DNA of 64,000 nucleotides from positions 335,658,742-335,722,741 of the forward strand of contig NC_134357.1 of assembly GCF_048569485.1 (NCBI RefSeq), written 5' to 3'. The DNA is from Anomaloglossus baeobatrachus. Lineage: Eukaryota > Chordata > Amphibia > Anura > Aromobatidae. A program made the translations under genes and the position numbers. Within the stretch, counting starts at the first letter, position 1, and each line of letters starts with the position of its first letter. Shown here one piece after another: positions 1 to 11,600 of this stretch. The notes beneath the pieces are model-generated. The model had not been told where the DNA came from. It worked only from the letters and a program-made list of their open reading frames with translations, and made no database searches.

Positions 1-433
1 AAATAAAAAAACAAGTTTAAAAAAAAACACAAAAAAACCCCCTAAAAGTTCAAATCACCCCCCTTTCCCTCCATTGAAAATTAAAGGGTTAAAAAATAAA
101 TAAATATACATATTTGGTATTGCCGCGTTCAGAAATGCTCGCTCTATCAAAATATAAAATCAATTAATCTGATTGGTAAACGGCGTAGTGGCAAAAAAAT
201 TCCAAACGCCAAAATTACGTTTTTTGGTCGCCGCAAGTTTTATGCAAAATGCAATAACAGGAGATCAAAACGTAGCATCTGCGCAAAAATGGTACCATTA
301 GAAACGACAGCTCGAGACGCAAAAAATAAGCCGTCACTGAGCCATAGATCCAGAAAAAAGAGAACGCTACGTGTTTCGGAAAATGGCGCAAAACATGCGC
401 CACTTTTATTGGACAAGCGTGTGATTTTTTTTT
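1..433. repeat. Degenerate interspersed repeat, frog type
   Basis: AT-rich non-coding sequence. The part from about 110 to 420 resembles the unit at 434-800: both contain a stretch reading like 'caagccctca' or 'aagccgtcact' followed by an A-rich 'ggaaaaataaaaaag'-like run. It therefore looks like a second, diverged relative of the same repeat family. No credible coding frame is present. It lies in the intron upstream of the first visible IFT52 exon. Confidence 0.45.
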
Positions 434-800
434 TTAACCCCTTAGATACAAGTAAACCTATACATGTTTGGTGTCTACAAACTCGCACCGACCTCAGGCA
501 TCATACCCATACATCAGTTTTACCATATAGTGAACACCGTGAATAAAACATCCCAAAAACTATTGTGCCATCACACTTTTTTTGCAGTTTTTCCACACTT
601 GGAATTTTTTTGCTGTTTTCCAGTACACCATATGGTAAAACTTATGATTTCATTTAAAAGTACAACTTGTCCCGCAAAAACCAAGCCCTCACTCATATGG
701 CAAGATTGACGGAAAAATAAAAAAGTTACGGCTCTCGAAAGAAGGGGAGCAAAAAACAAAAACGCAAAAACGGAAAGTGCCCCGGGGCTGAAGGGGTTAA
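434..800. mobile_element. Non-autonomous TTAA-flanked element (MITE-like)
   Basis: The unit starts at TTAA followed by CCCCTTAG and ends with GCTGAAGGGG followed by TTAA, so both ends are short inverted repeats flanked by the tetranucleotide TTAA. TTAA targets are typical of piggyBac and Kolobok transposons. Assignment to either is inference because no transposase is present. The 367-bp length and lack of coding capacity fit a MITE. Confidence 0.5.
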
Positions 801-1158
801 TATAATGTCTAAAACGCAGGCAATTAAATTGTCAAAAACGCATGTTTTCTGCATCCAAAAAGCATGTAAAACGCTAGGATTTTGATGTAGATTGCGTTTT
901 GAAACCTCTCATTGACTCCAATGTTAGCAAAACGCTGCCCAAATGGCAAAAACAATTGACATGCTGCTTCTTTAAATGCTGAGTTTTTGCCCAAAAATAT
1001 GCAAATTAAACGCAGCATTTAGAACAGCAAAGTGTGCACAAGAAATCCCTATTTCCCATAGACTTTGCTTGAAAATCAAAACGCATGCATTTTGGCATTA
1101 AAACGCTGCAGTTCAAAACGCTGCGGAAACACAGGTAAAAACGCTAAGTGCGCACATA
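801..1158. repeat. Partial TIR element rich in aaacgc / gcgttt
   Basis: The segment is full of 'aaacgc' and 'gcgttt' motifs and ends with 'gtgcgcacatagcc' followed by TAA. That is the same kind of terminus as the elements at 9914-13338 and 61920-62683. The matching left end is not visible, so the copy appears truncated next to the TTAA element. Confidence 0.5.
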
Positions 1159-1159
1159 G

Positions 1160-2185
1160 CCTAAGACGCACCAGACCATAAGATGCACCCTGGTTTTAGA
1201 GGAGGAAAATAAAATTTTAAGCAAACAATGTGGTCATGACACACTGTTATAGGGCAAGGATCCGCTGCTGACACTGTTATGGGGGTAATGTCCCCAAATT
1301 CTCTACTAAGGTACCCCATCCTGATAAAGATCCTCCTGCCTTGTATATTATGCCCATCCTTGTATATATGTCCACCATCCTGGTATGTGCCTATATCCTG
1401 ATATGTGCCCCCATCCTGCTATATACCCCCATCCTGATATGTGCCCACATCCAGGTACCGTATATAGCCCCATCCAGATATGTGCCCCCATCCTGATAAA
1501 TACCTCATTCTGATAAATACCCCAATCCTGCTATATACCCCATCCTGGTATATGGCCCATATCCGTGGCACACCAAAAACGTTTATACTCACCTTTCCTC
1601 GCTCCACGCATCCTCGCTCATCTTCCTGTCTGTGCTAGCAGCAGCGCTACTGACCTGTGTGGAGCCGTGCGCACAGTGATGACATCATCGCTGTGCGCAC
1701 TGCTCTCCACACACATCAGTGGGCAGGCGGACAGCAGGTTATTGCGATGCTGCAAGGAACTGTGACCGGTGAATATACTTATTCACTGCCCCCGCGCTGA
1801 TGATGATACGCGGGGGGCAGTGATTATAGTCACACATGATCACTCCAGGCTATAGGAGCCAGGGATGATCACGCGGGCCAGCTGTTTGGTATGCGCATCC
1901 GCTGACCATCATCCCACCTACCTGTCAGCGCCAGTTTCACCGCTGAGAGATGATGGGTGTCGGGAAGCAGTGCATATGAAAAGAGATAATGAGCGGGCCC
2001 ACGTGGTCACGGTAGGCGCTGCTACAGCCTGCTCATACCGCCGATGACACGCTCCACTGCAGCACCTTCAGTCCCGTTCGGACTATACATTCAGACTATT
2101 CTGACTATAAGACGCACCCCCCACTTTCGTCCAACATTTGGGGGGAAAAAAAGTGCATCTTATAGTCCAAAAAATATGGTATCTT
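1160..2185. repeat. Repeat with 'ataagacgcacc' ends and an internal minisatellite
   Basis: Both ends carry variants of 'ataagacgcacc' in opposite orientation (near 1163-1190 and near 2100-2175). This suggests a terminal-inverted-repeat element of about 1 kb. From about 1317 to 1560 lies a degenerate tandem array based on 'ccccatcctgatatgtg' and 'tatatacc' units. The open frames here are short and repetitive and are not called as genes. Confidence 0.5.
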
Positions 2186-2189
2186 ATTG

Positions 2190-2568
2190 GACTGTTTCCA
2201 CTCTTCTCTGTCACCTCACTATTCTACTATCATCAACTGGCTGCTGCAGCCAATCAGATGCCACTGATTAGCTGCAGCCTTCACATTCTGGCCTAAGAGA
2301 GTAAGCTATCTCTGACAAAATATACAATCTTCAGCCAGTCAGCAGCCACTGATTGGCTGCAGCAGTCAAGTGAAAACCCTTTCACCATATGGTCATGGGA
2401 GCAGAGGACACAGTAGAGACTGCAGATGAGCTGCACCAGTCCAAGAGGAAGATGTATTTGAGGTTTCATTTTTGTTCCTTAAAACACAGTGGGTTAAGGG
2501 TGGACATTTCCTTTAAAGTAGCCTTTTCAACAGACATGGACTTATTTATCTTGTCTCTATCCTTTTAG
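2190..2568. other. IFT52 intron sequence
   Basis: Non-coding sequence leading into the acceptor at 2567-2568. It contains two similar tracts with 'ggctgctgcagc' and 'tgattggctgcagc' (about 2230-2275 and 2335-2370), which look like an old short duplication. Nothing else was recognised. Confidence 0.5.
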
Positions 2569-2655
2569 TCACATAGAGGGAAACTGGCTGTGGTGGGATC
2601 ATGCCACATGTTCAATGATCAGTACCTGGATAAGGAAGAAAATGCAAAGATTCTG
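2569..2655 (+). CDS. IFT52: IFT52 coding exon 1 of those visible
   Basis: The exon follows acceptor 'ccttttag' and ends at donor 'gtgagt'. Its 29 codons in phase 0 include GKLAVVGSCHMFNDQYLDKE, a strongly conserved IFT52 segment at the end of the N-terminal domain. Confidence 0.95.
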
Positions 2656-5600
2656 GTGAGTTTTTGCCATTTTGCCATTGTGATTGTGTCAAGATGAATA
2701 TATGTATATAGTGTGTGTATGTATATATGAATATATGAATGAAGGTGTTAAACTCTCATTGAACAATATTAAGGGGAATCTGTTAGAAGATTTATGCTTC
2801 TTAAGACACAGGCAGCATGAATCAGAGCCTGGTTGCAATATTGTACCAGGTATGTTTCACTCAGGACTCTCTCAAATTACACACATTGCAAAGGCCTATC
2901 AGTCACCTGGTGCCGACAGGGGAGAAGCCGGCTGGGGGCCACTCTGGACTAGGCAGGTCTCTCCCTGTAGTCCCAGTCTGGATCTTCAAGCTATGTTTCT
3001 GAAAAAAGCATACCTGCCTGCAACTCTGCATCCAGCTCTGATCCATGACGCCCGTGGTTTAGGCAGAAGGAATCGAGTAAGGCCGGAGTCACACTTGTGA
3101 GTGCCTCGCATTTAACTCGCGCGAGTCTCTCATCGAATCACCCGGCACGGCTGCACACTCTCTGGACAGGAGCGTCTGCATAGAGATACATGCAACTGAC
3201 TCTCTAATGTCAGCAAAGTGTGCGGCCATGCCGGGTGATTCAATGAGAGACTCGCGCGAGTTACACGTGAGGCACTCACAAGTGTGGCTCCGGCCTTACT
3301 TGTTCCCTTTAAAGAAATGACAGAATGTCTTGCAGCGCTGGTGTTCTGGGTTCAAATCCCACCAAGGAAAACATCTGCAAGGAGTTTGTATGCTCTCCCC
3401 GTGTTTGTGTGGGTTTCCTCCGGGTTCTCCGGTTTCCTCCCACACTCCAAAGACATACTGATAGGGACTTTAGATTATGAGCCCCAATGGGGACAGTGTT
3501 GCCAATGTATGTAAAGCGCTGTGGAATTAATGGCGCTATATAAGTGAATAAATATTATTATAAGGTGTTTCTTAGGGCAGGTTCACACTACCATATTTTC
3601 GGTCCGAGTGCTATCTGTGAAAAAATGGACAGCACTCCTCGGAAAAATGTTATTTAGTGGCGCTGTACAGATGATCACAGCTGAGTTTTTATTCTGAAAT
3701 GGTTTGAGACTCACCCATTCAAGTATATGGGTACTAAAAAAAATGTGATACTATAATATATCCTTGATTATTACAGCTACACTGCAATTCTGTAATAGAG
3801 TAAACTGTAAATGGTCCTGTAAAAAATGGATTATATATGGACTACATGTAGATGATAAGTGAGAAAATTCGTCCCACTTTTCTGACTTAAAATCTGATCA
3901 AATTTTTATTTTCTCTGACGCCTCATTGGGGGACAGGACCATGGGTGTTATGCTGCCTATCCATAGGAGGACACTAAGTAGATGCAAAAGCATAGCTCCT
4001 CCTCTGCAGTATACACCCCATGGCCGGACCAGGCAGTCTCAGTTTTAGCTTAGTGTCTGTAGGAGGCACTTCCTTTCAAGGTTTGTTATTTTTTGAGGGC
4101 GACGGTTTCCTTTTGGGACCGATCTCCCACTACCATCAACGGACGGGAACGTGAAGTGTTGCCTACACATACCCCCTCCCGCGACGCTGGATCCTGGGCT
4201 GGACGACGGGTTCCATAGACACCGATTTTCCAAAGCCCAGGGCAGAGGCACAATTCCTCAGCCCCTCTTTGCAGGCTCTGAGTTGAATATGGCATCAATT
4301 CCTCAGCCCCTCTTTGCAGGCTCTGAGTTGAATATGGCACCGTTGTGACCGGATACAGCAAGCTGACTCTGCTATTGTCACTGCCTGGATTGAAGCAGTG
4401 TTTAAGGTGAGATCCCCCCTGACTGGTTTCCCAGACAAAGGGAGAAAAGGCTGTGCAGGAAAGGCTCCCAGGGCTGAATATACAGTATTTATTATGAGAA
4501 AGTCCCTGGCTAAGGCAAGGAAGAGAGCCCCAGGAATCCTGAACACACAGTCTTAACTTTTCCCTAGCTTGCTGGCTGGAGGAGGGGGGAAGTCCCTCCT
4601 GTTTGCAAACTCCTGCACAGATAATTTCCGGTGGCAGGGGGGAGGGGGTGGCTAGAGAATCACAGAGCTCAGGGACTCACACTGTTTATTATTTGCTCTG
4701 TTTATTTGATCTAGCAGAAATGCCGGCTGATAACCACCAGTGACACGCTGTGTGCTGACTAGAGGGAGAGGGAGGAAAGCTATCAGAAGCTCCTTTCCTT
4801 TTACTACCCACAGCGGGGGGGGGGCACACTGACTACTTCTTCGCGCTCTTTTAGCGCTAGGCCCGCCCCCCCCCCAGGAAAGCGTGGGAAGATCTCCAGC
4901 CATCGGCTGATTCTGGTAAGGTGCTGCTCACTGTAGCACTGCTGAGCATTGCTCCCCCTTCTAGCATACTCCTATCAGGAACATGCAGAATTCAAAAGGC
5001 ACTAAGAGGGCTAAGGCCCACATAGTCTATTATTCAGCCTGCACTGCCTGCCACGTTGAGCTACCACGTAAACACACCTCTTCTCTCTGTGAGTCCTGTG
5101 CCCCTATAGCCCTCCAAGACCCCCCTGCCACCACCGCCGCAACCGTCAGCCCAGAGCCTAGGGCTCCCAGCCCACCGGAATGGGCACAGTTTCTGTCCCA
5201 ATCCATGGATAAACTGTCACAGAACCTGGTGCTGGCTATGCAATGTCGTCCTCCACACCCTTCTGGGTCCCTGGACGGAACGCAGCCTAAGGATACCCCT
5301 ATGGAGGATCCTTCTGAGGTAATCCGGGCACATGCTTCACCGGTTGCAGGGATCAGGAAAAGAGCACACGGCCGGGTGTCTCCAGCGGGCTCTCCCTTGG
5401 GAGCACACAGGTCAGGCTCTCCCTCACGCTCCACGGCTTCTGAAGATCTGGAGGAGGGAGAATGCTGTTTGTACCAGGAGGATTCCTTGGTTTCAGCCTC
5501 CCCAGATGATCAAACTGCAATAGACTCCCTTATAGCAGCAATCAACCAAACTCTGCATGTGGAGGATCCCCCATCCACTACCACTGACCATGCGGTCTCC

Positions 5601-8600
5601 TTTAAGAGGGCAAGGAAACCCCAAAAGGTTTTCGCTGATCACCCTGAGTTTCAGGATATACTCACAAAGCAAAGGGAAAAGCCTGACAAGCGCTTCGGTA
5701 ACCGAAAACTCATGGAGTCCCGGTACCCTTTTGCCTCTCCTGCCCCTAAGGGCTGCACCGATCCGCCCTTGGTCGACCCCCCGGTCTCCCGCCTTACCAT
5801 AAAGACGCTCCTGTCTTTACCCGATGGTTCCTCCATCAAGGACCCGACAGACAGACAGGTGGAGCACCTCGCCTGCTCTGCTTTTGAGGCTGCGGGTTCC
5901 TCCCTCTCGCCCTCCTTTGCCTCTGTGTGGGTCGCAAAGACGATCTCGGTCTGGGCAGAATCCCTTAACACTTCGCTTGAGGAATCCCAGTTCACTCATA
6001 CCTTCACAGAGGTAACAGCTCAAATTGCCGCTGCGGCGGAGTACCTCATGCAGGCCTCCATGGACGCTGCTACATGCGCAGCGTTTGCCGCCTCAAATAC
6101 CATAGCCATCCGTAGAGCTCTCTGGCTCCGACAATGGCGAGCGGACTCTGCCTCCAAGAAGTCTCTCACGGGCCTCCCCTTTTTTCCAGACCGATTGTTT
6201 GGCAAACGTCTGGACAAGCTCATTTCTGACGCCACGGGAGAAAAGAGTACCTCCCTCCCCCAGCTGAAGTCCAGGACGTCCTTCACCAGACGTCCACAGT
6301 CCTCGTTCCGCTCCTTTCGGAACTCATTTGGTTAGTCGACACCCCGTGCTGTCCACGCCACCAGCCGCGGACTACGCAGGGACCGACCTTCTCAGCTCTC
6401 CCCGAAACCTACTTCGTCATGGCAGCCTAGACCGAAACAGTCCAGGACTAGAGAGACTCGGCCACGACGTTTTTCCCCCTCATGACTCCTTCGGCGCCCC
6501 GGAAGACACACTCATTGTAGGAGGTCGACTACGGCTCTTTCAACACATCTGGGCTGCCGCCTCAGACGACAAATGGGTGCGAGACCTTGTGTCTTCCGGT
6601 TACCACATAGAATTTCGGACCCGACCCCCGAGTCGGTTCTAACAGCAGGAGGGATAATACCTGTCCCAGACGACGAGAAGTTCGGGGGTTTTTATTCCAA
6701 CCTCTTTGTGGTCCCCAAAAAGGATGGGTCAGTTCGACCCATCCTGGACCTCAAACACCTAAACAAGCATGTGCACGTACGGAGATTCAGAATGGAGTCC
6801 CTAAGGTCCATTATTGCATCCATGGTCGAAGGGGAATTCCTCGCATCCATAGTCATCAAGGACGCGTACCTGCACATACCCATCGCCCCAGCTCACCAAA
6901 AGTTCCTCCGCTTTGCAATTCAGGACTCCCACTTTCAATTCGTAGCTCTACCCTTCGGCCTTGCCACCGCACCAAGGGTCTTCACCAAAGTCATGGCGGT
7001 CGCCATGAGCGTCCTTCACGCCAGGGGAGTGGTCGTTCTCCCTTACTTGGACGACCTCCTCATCAAGGCCTCCTCCTTCCGCGACTGCTCAACCAGCGTA
7101 CAGATCACTGTGGACAACCTATCCCGCTTAGGGTGGCTAGTGAATCTGGACAAATCATCCCCGGTCCCATCACGATTCATCACCTTCCTGGGCATATCCC
7201 TGGACACCCATCGGGGCTTGATCCTTCTCCCTCAGGACAAGGCGATCGCTCGAGCGGTACGCTGCCTTCTACGTCCTCCGTCTCGCTCCATTCGATTCAG
7301 CATGAAAGTGCTCGGCAGGATGGTGGCGGCTATGGAAGCAGTACCCTTTGCTCAACTGCACCTCCGCCCACTGCAGCTAGCCCTTCTAGCGGCCTGGGAC
7401 AAGAGCCCCTTCTCCCTGGACAAACATCTTCACCTGACGCCTTCAGTCAGGTACGCACTCCGGTCCTCATCCCTATCGAAGTGGAGATCCTTTCTCCCAG
7501 TGAACTGGCTGGTCCTGACCACGGACGCCAGCCTCCTAGGCTGGGGAGCAGTGTACCGGCACCACACTGCTCAAGGACGTTGGACGCCCCAGGAGTCTTC
7601 CCTACCCATAAACACCCTGGAACTCCGCGCGATCTTCCTCGCGCTCAGAGCGTTCTGCCCTCTGCTAGCGGGTCGTCAGATTCGAGTCCAATCGGACAAT
7701 GCGACAGCTGTAGCCTATATCAATCGGCAGGGGGGCACCCGCAGCAAAGCGGCTTATCTCGAGGCCCACAAGATCCTCAGCTGGGCCGAATCGACGGGAT
7801 CAGTGATATCAGCGGTACACATACCGGGGGTAGAGAACTGGGCAGCAGACTTTCTAAGTCGCCAAGGCCTGTCCGCCGGAGAATGGTCTCTCCACCCAGA
7901 TGTGTTTCTACACATCTGCACTCGCTGGGGCACTCCAGACGTGGACCTAATGGCCTCAAGGTTGAATGCAAAGGTACCCGCGTTCATAGCCAGGTCACAC
8001 GACCCGCAGTCCATCGGCGCGGATGCTCTAGTCTGCTCCTGGCACCACTTCCGCCTGCCTTACATATTTCCACCTCTACCCCTGCTGCTGCGGGTGATCA
8101 GGAAGATCAAAGCATAGGGAGTCCCGGTGATACTGATAGCACCGGACTGGCCCAGGCGCGCCTGGTACGCCGAATTAGTACAAATGCTCACAGACGCACC
8201 GTGGCGCATTCCAGACATCCCAGACTTGCTGACCCAAGGGCCCATTTCCCATCAGAACTCCAGAGCCCTGAAGCTGACGGCATGGCCATTGAGACCTGGG
8301 TATTAACAAGAGCGGGATTCTCCCCCGCGGTTATTTCCACCATGATCAGCGCCCAAAAGCCTGCTTCATCCCGCATTTACCACCGTACGTGGAAAATCTT
8401 CCTTTCATGGTGCAGAGAAACTAACGTCCAGCCTATGCCTCTGGCCATCCCCAGAATTCTCGACTTTCTACAGTCTGGCTTGCAAGCGGGGTTGGCTCTC
8501 AGTTCCCTTAAAGGGCAGGTCTCAGCGCTCTCAATCTTCTACCAATTTCGCCTGGCTCAAAAACCGCAAGTCAAGACCTTCCTCCAGGGCGTTTTCCATC

Positions 8601-11600
8601 TAGTTCCCCGGTGCAAACGGCCGCTGGACCCATGGGACCTCAACCTCGTTCTGGACGGTCTCCAGAGGTCTCCCTTTGAACCCCTCAAGGAATCCTCCCT
8701 TGCTCTTCTGTCCTGGAAGGTAACATTCCTGGTGGCAATTACGTCCATCAGACAGGTTTCGGAGCTAGCAGCACTCTCTTGCCGCGAGCCTTTCCTGATC
8801 TTTCACCAGGACAAGGTGGTTCTGCGCTCCCTTCCGGTTTTCCTTCCAAAGGTTCTTACCCCGTTTCATTTGAACGAGGACATTGTTCTGCCTTCATTTT
8901 GTCCTCACCCAGTTCATAGGGTGGAAAGGTCTCTGCGTTCGTTAGACCTCGTCAGAGCTCTCAGATATTACATATCCAGGACAGCCCCCTTTAGGAAAAC
9001 GGACTCTTTGTTCGTCATTCCTGAGGGGCCTAAGAAGGGACAGGCAGCTTCAAAGGCGACTCTGTCTCGCTGGATTCGCTCTGCGATCCAGGAAGTCTAC
9101 CGCCTGCAACTCAAGCCCATTCCTAGTGGGCTGCAGGCTCATTCCACTCGAGCAGTTTGCGCTTCGTGGGCCATTCGGCATCAGGCTTCAGTGGAACAGG
9201 TGTGTAAGGCTGTGACCTGGTCTAGCCTACATACGTTTTCAAAGCATTACAGCGTCCATACCCAGGTTTCAACTGAGCCAAATCTGGGTAGGAAAATTCT
9301 GCAAATGGCAATAGAGCACCTCTCACAGTAGGCGCTCCAGGCTGTCTGGGACTGGTTCCTAGTCCTTGGGTTGTGTTGTCTTCTTTTATGTTTCCCACCC
9401 ATGGACTGCTTTAGGACGTCCCATAGTCCTGTGTCCCCCAATGAGGCGTCAGAGAAAAACGGATTTTTGTGTACTCACCGTAAAATAGTTTTCTCTTAGC
9501 CATCATTGGGGGACACAGCACCCACCCTGTTGCCCTGCGGGGCCTTGGTTCTCTCAGTACCTTATTTGGTTTTTTTTCTCTTCTTTTCTCATGTTCCTCT
9601 GTTGAGAAGTTTTTTACTGCTTTTTTCTCCTACTGCTTGTGTACTAAAACTGAGACTGCCTGGCCCGGCCAGGGGGTGTATACTGCAGAGGAGGAGCTAT
9701 GCTTTTGCATCTACTTAGTGTCCTCCTATGGATAGGCAGCATAACACCCATGGTCCTGTGTCCCCCAATGATGGCTAAGAGAAAACGATTTTACGGTGAG
9801 TACACAAAAATCCGTTTATATACTGCCATGAAATACTAGCCTTAAAGGGAATCTGTCAGCAGGTTTTTACAAATTCATCTGAGAGCAGCATGATGTAGGC
9901 AAAGAGATCCTAAGGCCTTGTGCCCACAGGGCGTTTTTACAGCGTTTTTTCTAGCGTTTTTCATTGCTTTTTTTAATCAATAAAAGCAAGGAAAAAGCAT
10001 CCCAGCAAAGTCTATGAGAATCGGGACTTGCTGTGCCCACGTTGCTTCTTTTTCAGTTGCTTTTTTTCTTGCTGAAAAAAGAAGCAACATGTCAATTGTT
10101 TTAGCGTTTTTCCCTGCTTTTTTCCCCAATTGACTTCAATGGAGTAGGGAAAAAAAGCAGGAAAAAACGCATGTGTAATGCCCACGTTGCTTTATATTTT
10201 ATGCGTTTGGGCGTTTTTAGGGAGAAAAGAAAGCTATGGCTATGTAGATTCCTTCATAGAAGAAAGCCACATAGCCAGCGTCAGCAGCTGTTATCTTATC
10301 TCCCATTGTTTAGCGCGACACCTCTGCAGGGACCCCGCTGACGTCACAAGGTAAAGAGTTCATCACAGCGGGGGATCTCCAGGAAATACCCCAGTAATCC
10401 CCCTGCATGAATTGTATTCACCTCCTGACATTCCCGAACTTATACAGCGAGGTGTCGCGGTAAACAATGCAGGGACCGCCGCTGATGTCACAAGGTAAAG
10501 AGTTCATCCCAGCGGGGATCGCCAGGAATGCGGGGGGCATTGCTCGGTAATCCCCCAGCATGAATTGTATGCACCTTGTGAGATCCGGAACTTCTCTGCA
10601 GGGATGTGTGGCAGTAAACAATGCAGGGACCCCCGCTGACGTCACAAGGTGAATAGTTCATCCCAGCGGGGGATCTCCAGGAAAGCCCCCGGTAATTCTC
10701 CGGCATGAATTGAATTCACCTCCTGACATCACCGGACTTCCCTGCAAAGAGATGTCGCGGTAAAACACCGCAAGAATACTGAATGGCTGGTGCACAGCCT
10801 ATGCCACATAAATGCAGGCAACCCCCGCTGACGTCAAGGTGAACCCCGAAAAACCCCGGTGATCCTCCTGCATGAACTGTGTTCACCTTGTGCCGTGCAC
10901 CAGACATTCAGTGTTCTTGCAGTGTTTTACCAACACCACTCTACAGGGAGGTCCACCGATGTCACAAGGTGAATACAGTTCATGTAGGAGGATCACCGGG
11001 GTTTCCTGGAGATCCGCTGCTGGGATGAACTCTTCCCCTTACTCACCTCTCTGCAGTCTCCTGGGTCACGTCCCATGGGCTCCAGGACCCGCCGGTAAGC
11101 AGCTGATTATGTCCATCGGTGAAAAGCCTGCCGGCTTTTTAATAAACAGATGATGAATCAGCTGATCTTCCCTGGACGTAAACGATCGGGTGATGCTATC
11201 AGGTGATAGCATCAGCTGCTTACCAGCGGGTCCTGGAGCCCATGGGACTTTTAGACAATCAGCTGATGTGTAATCTGTTTCAGGTCCTTGAACCTGTGTC
11301 AGGTTCAAAGACCTGAATCCAATATCATCTGATCAGAAGGCAAACCGATCAGATGATGTGTCATCATCTGATCAGTTTGCCTTTCAATCAGATGATATTG
11401 GATCCGGATTGGACACCTCGGGACCCTCGACCCAGGACTACGGCGGAGGGGGGTTCTTTAGTTCAATAAAGATGGAGTCACTAATTGTGTTGTGTTTTAT
11501 TTCTAATGAAAAATATTTTTCTCTGTGTTGTGTTTTTTTTATCTTTACTAGAAATTCATGGCGGCTATGTCTAATATTGGCGTGACACCATGAATTTCAG

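Larger units (their letters stand above)
3908..9816 (+). mobile_element. DIRS-type retrotransposon A (tyrosine-recombinase retroelement)
   Basis: Inverted terminal repeats lie at about 3908-4048 and 9643-9779, the right one with an extra tail to about 9816. An internal complementary region at about 9420-9525 carries the complements of both outer ends. This is the DIRS hallmark and serves as template for a circular intermediate. In order it carries a gag-like ORF, reverse transcriptase/RNase H and a tyrosine recombinase. There are no LTRs and no clear target duplication, as expected. It lies in sense in an IFT52 intron. The long open frames suggest moderate to young age. It looks broken, by about one or two breaks in the coding part. 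Confidence 0.9.

Noticed and set aside
3341-3365. Possible tRNA gene at the GGTTCAAATCC B box
   Set aside because: No cloverleaf or acceptor stem could be built, and a related copy elsewhere shows that it is a SINE.
3572-9842. TIR element enclosing the whole of DIRS A
   Set aside because: A TTA with a plausible left end exists at 3572, but no convincing complementary right end was found beyond DIRS A.
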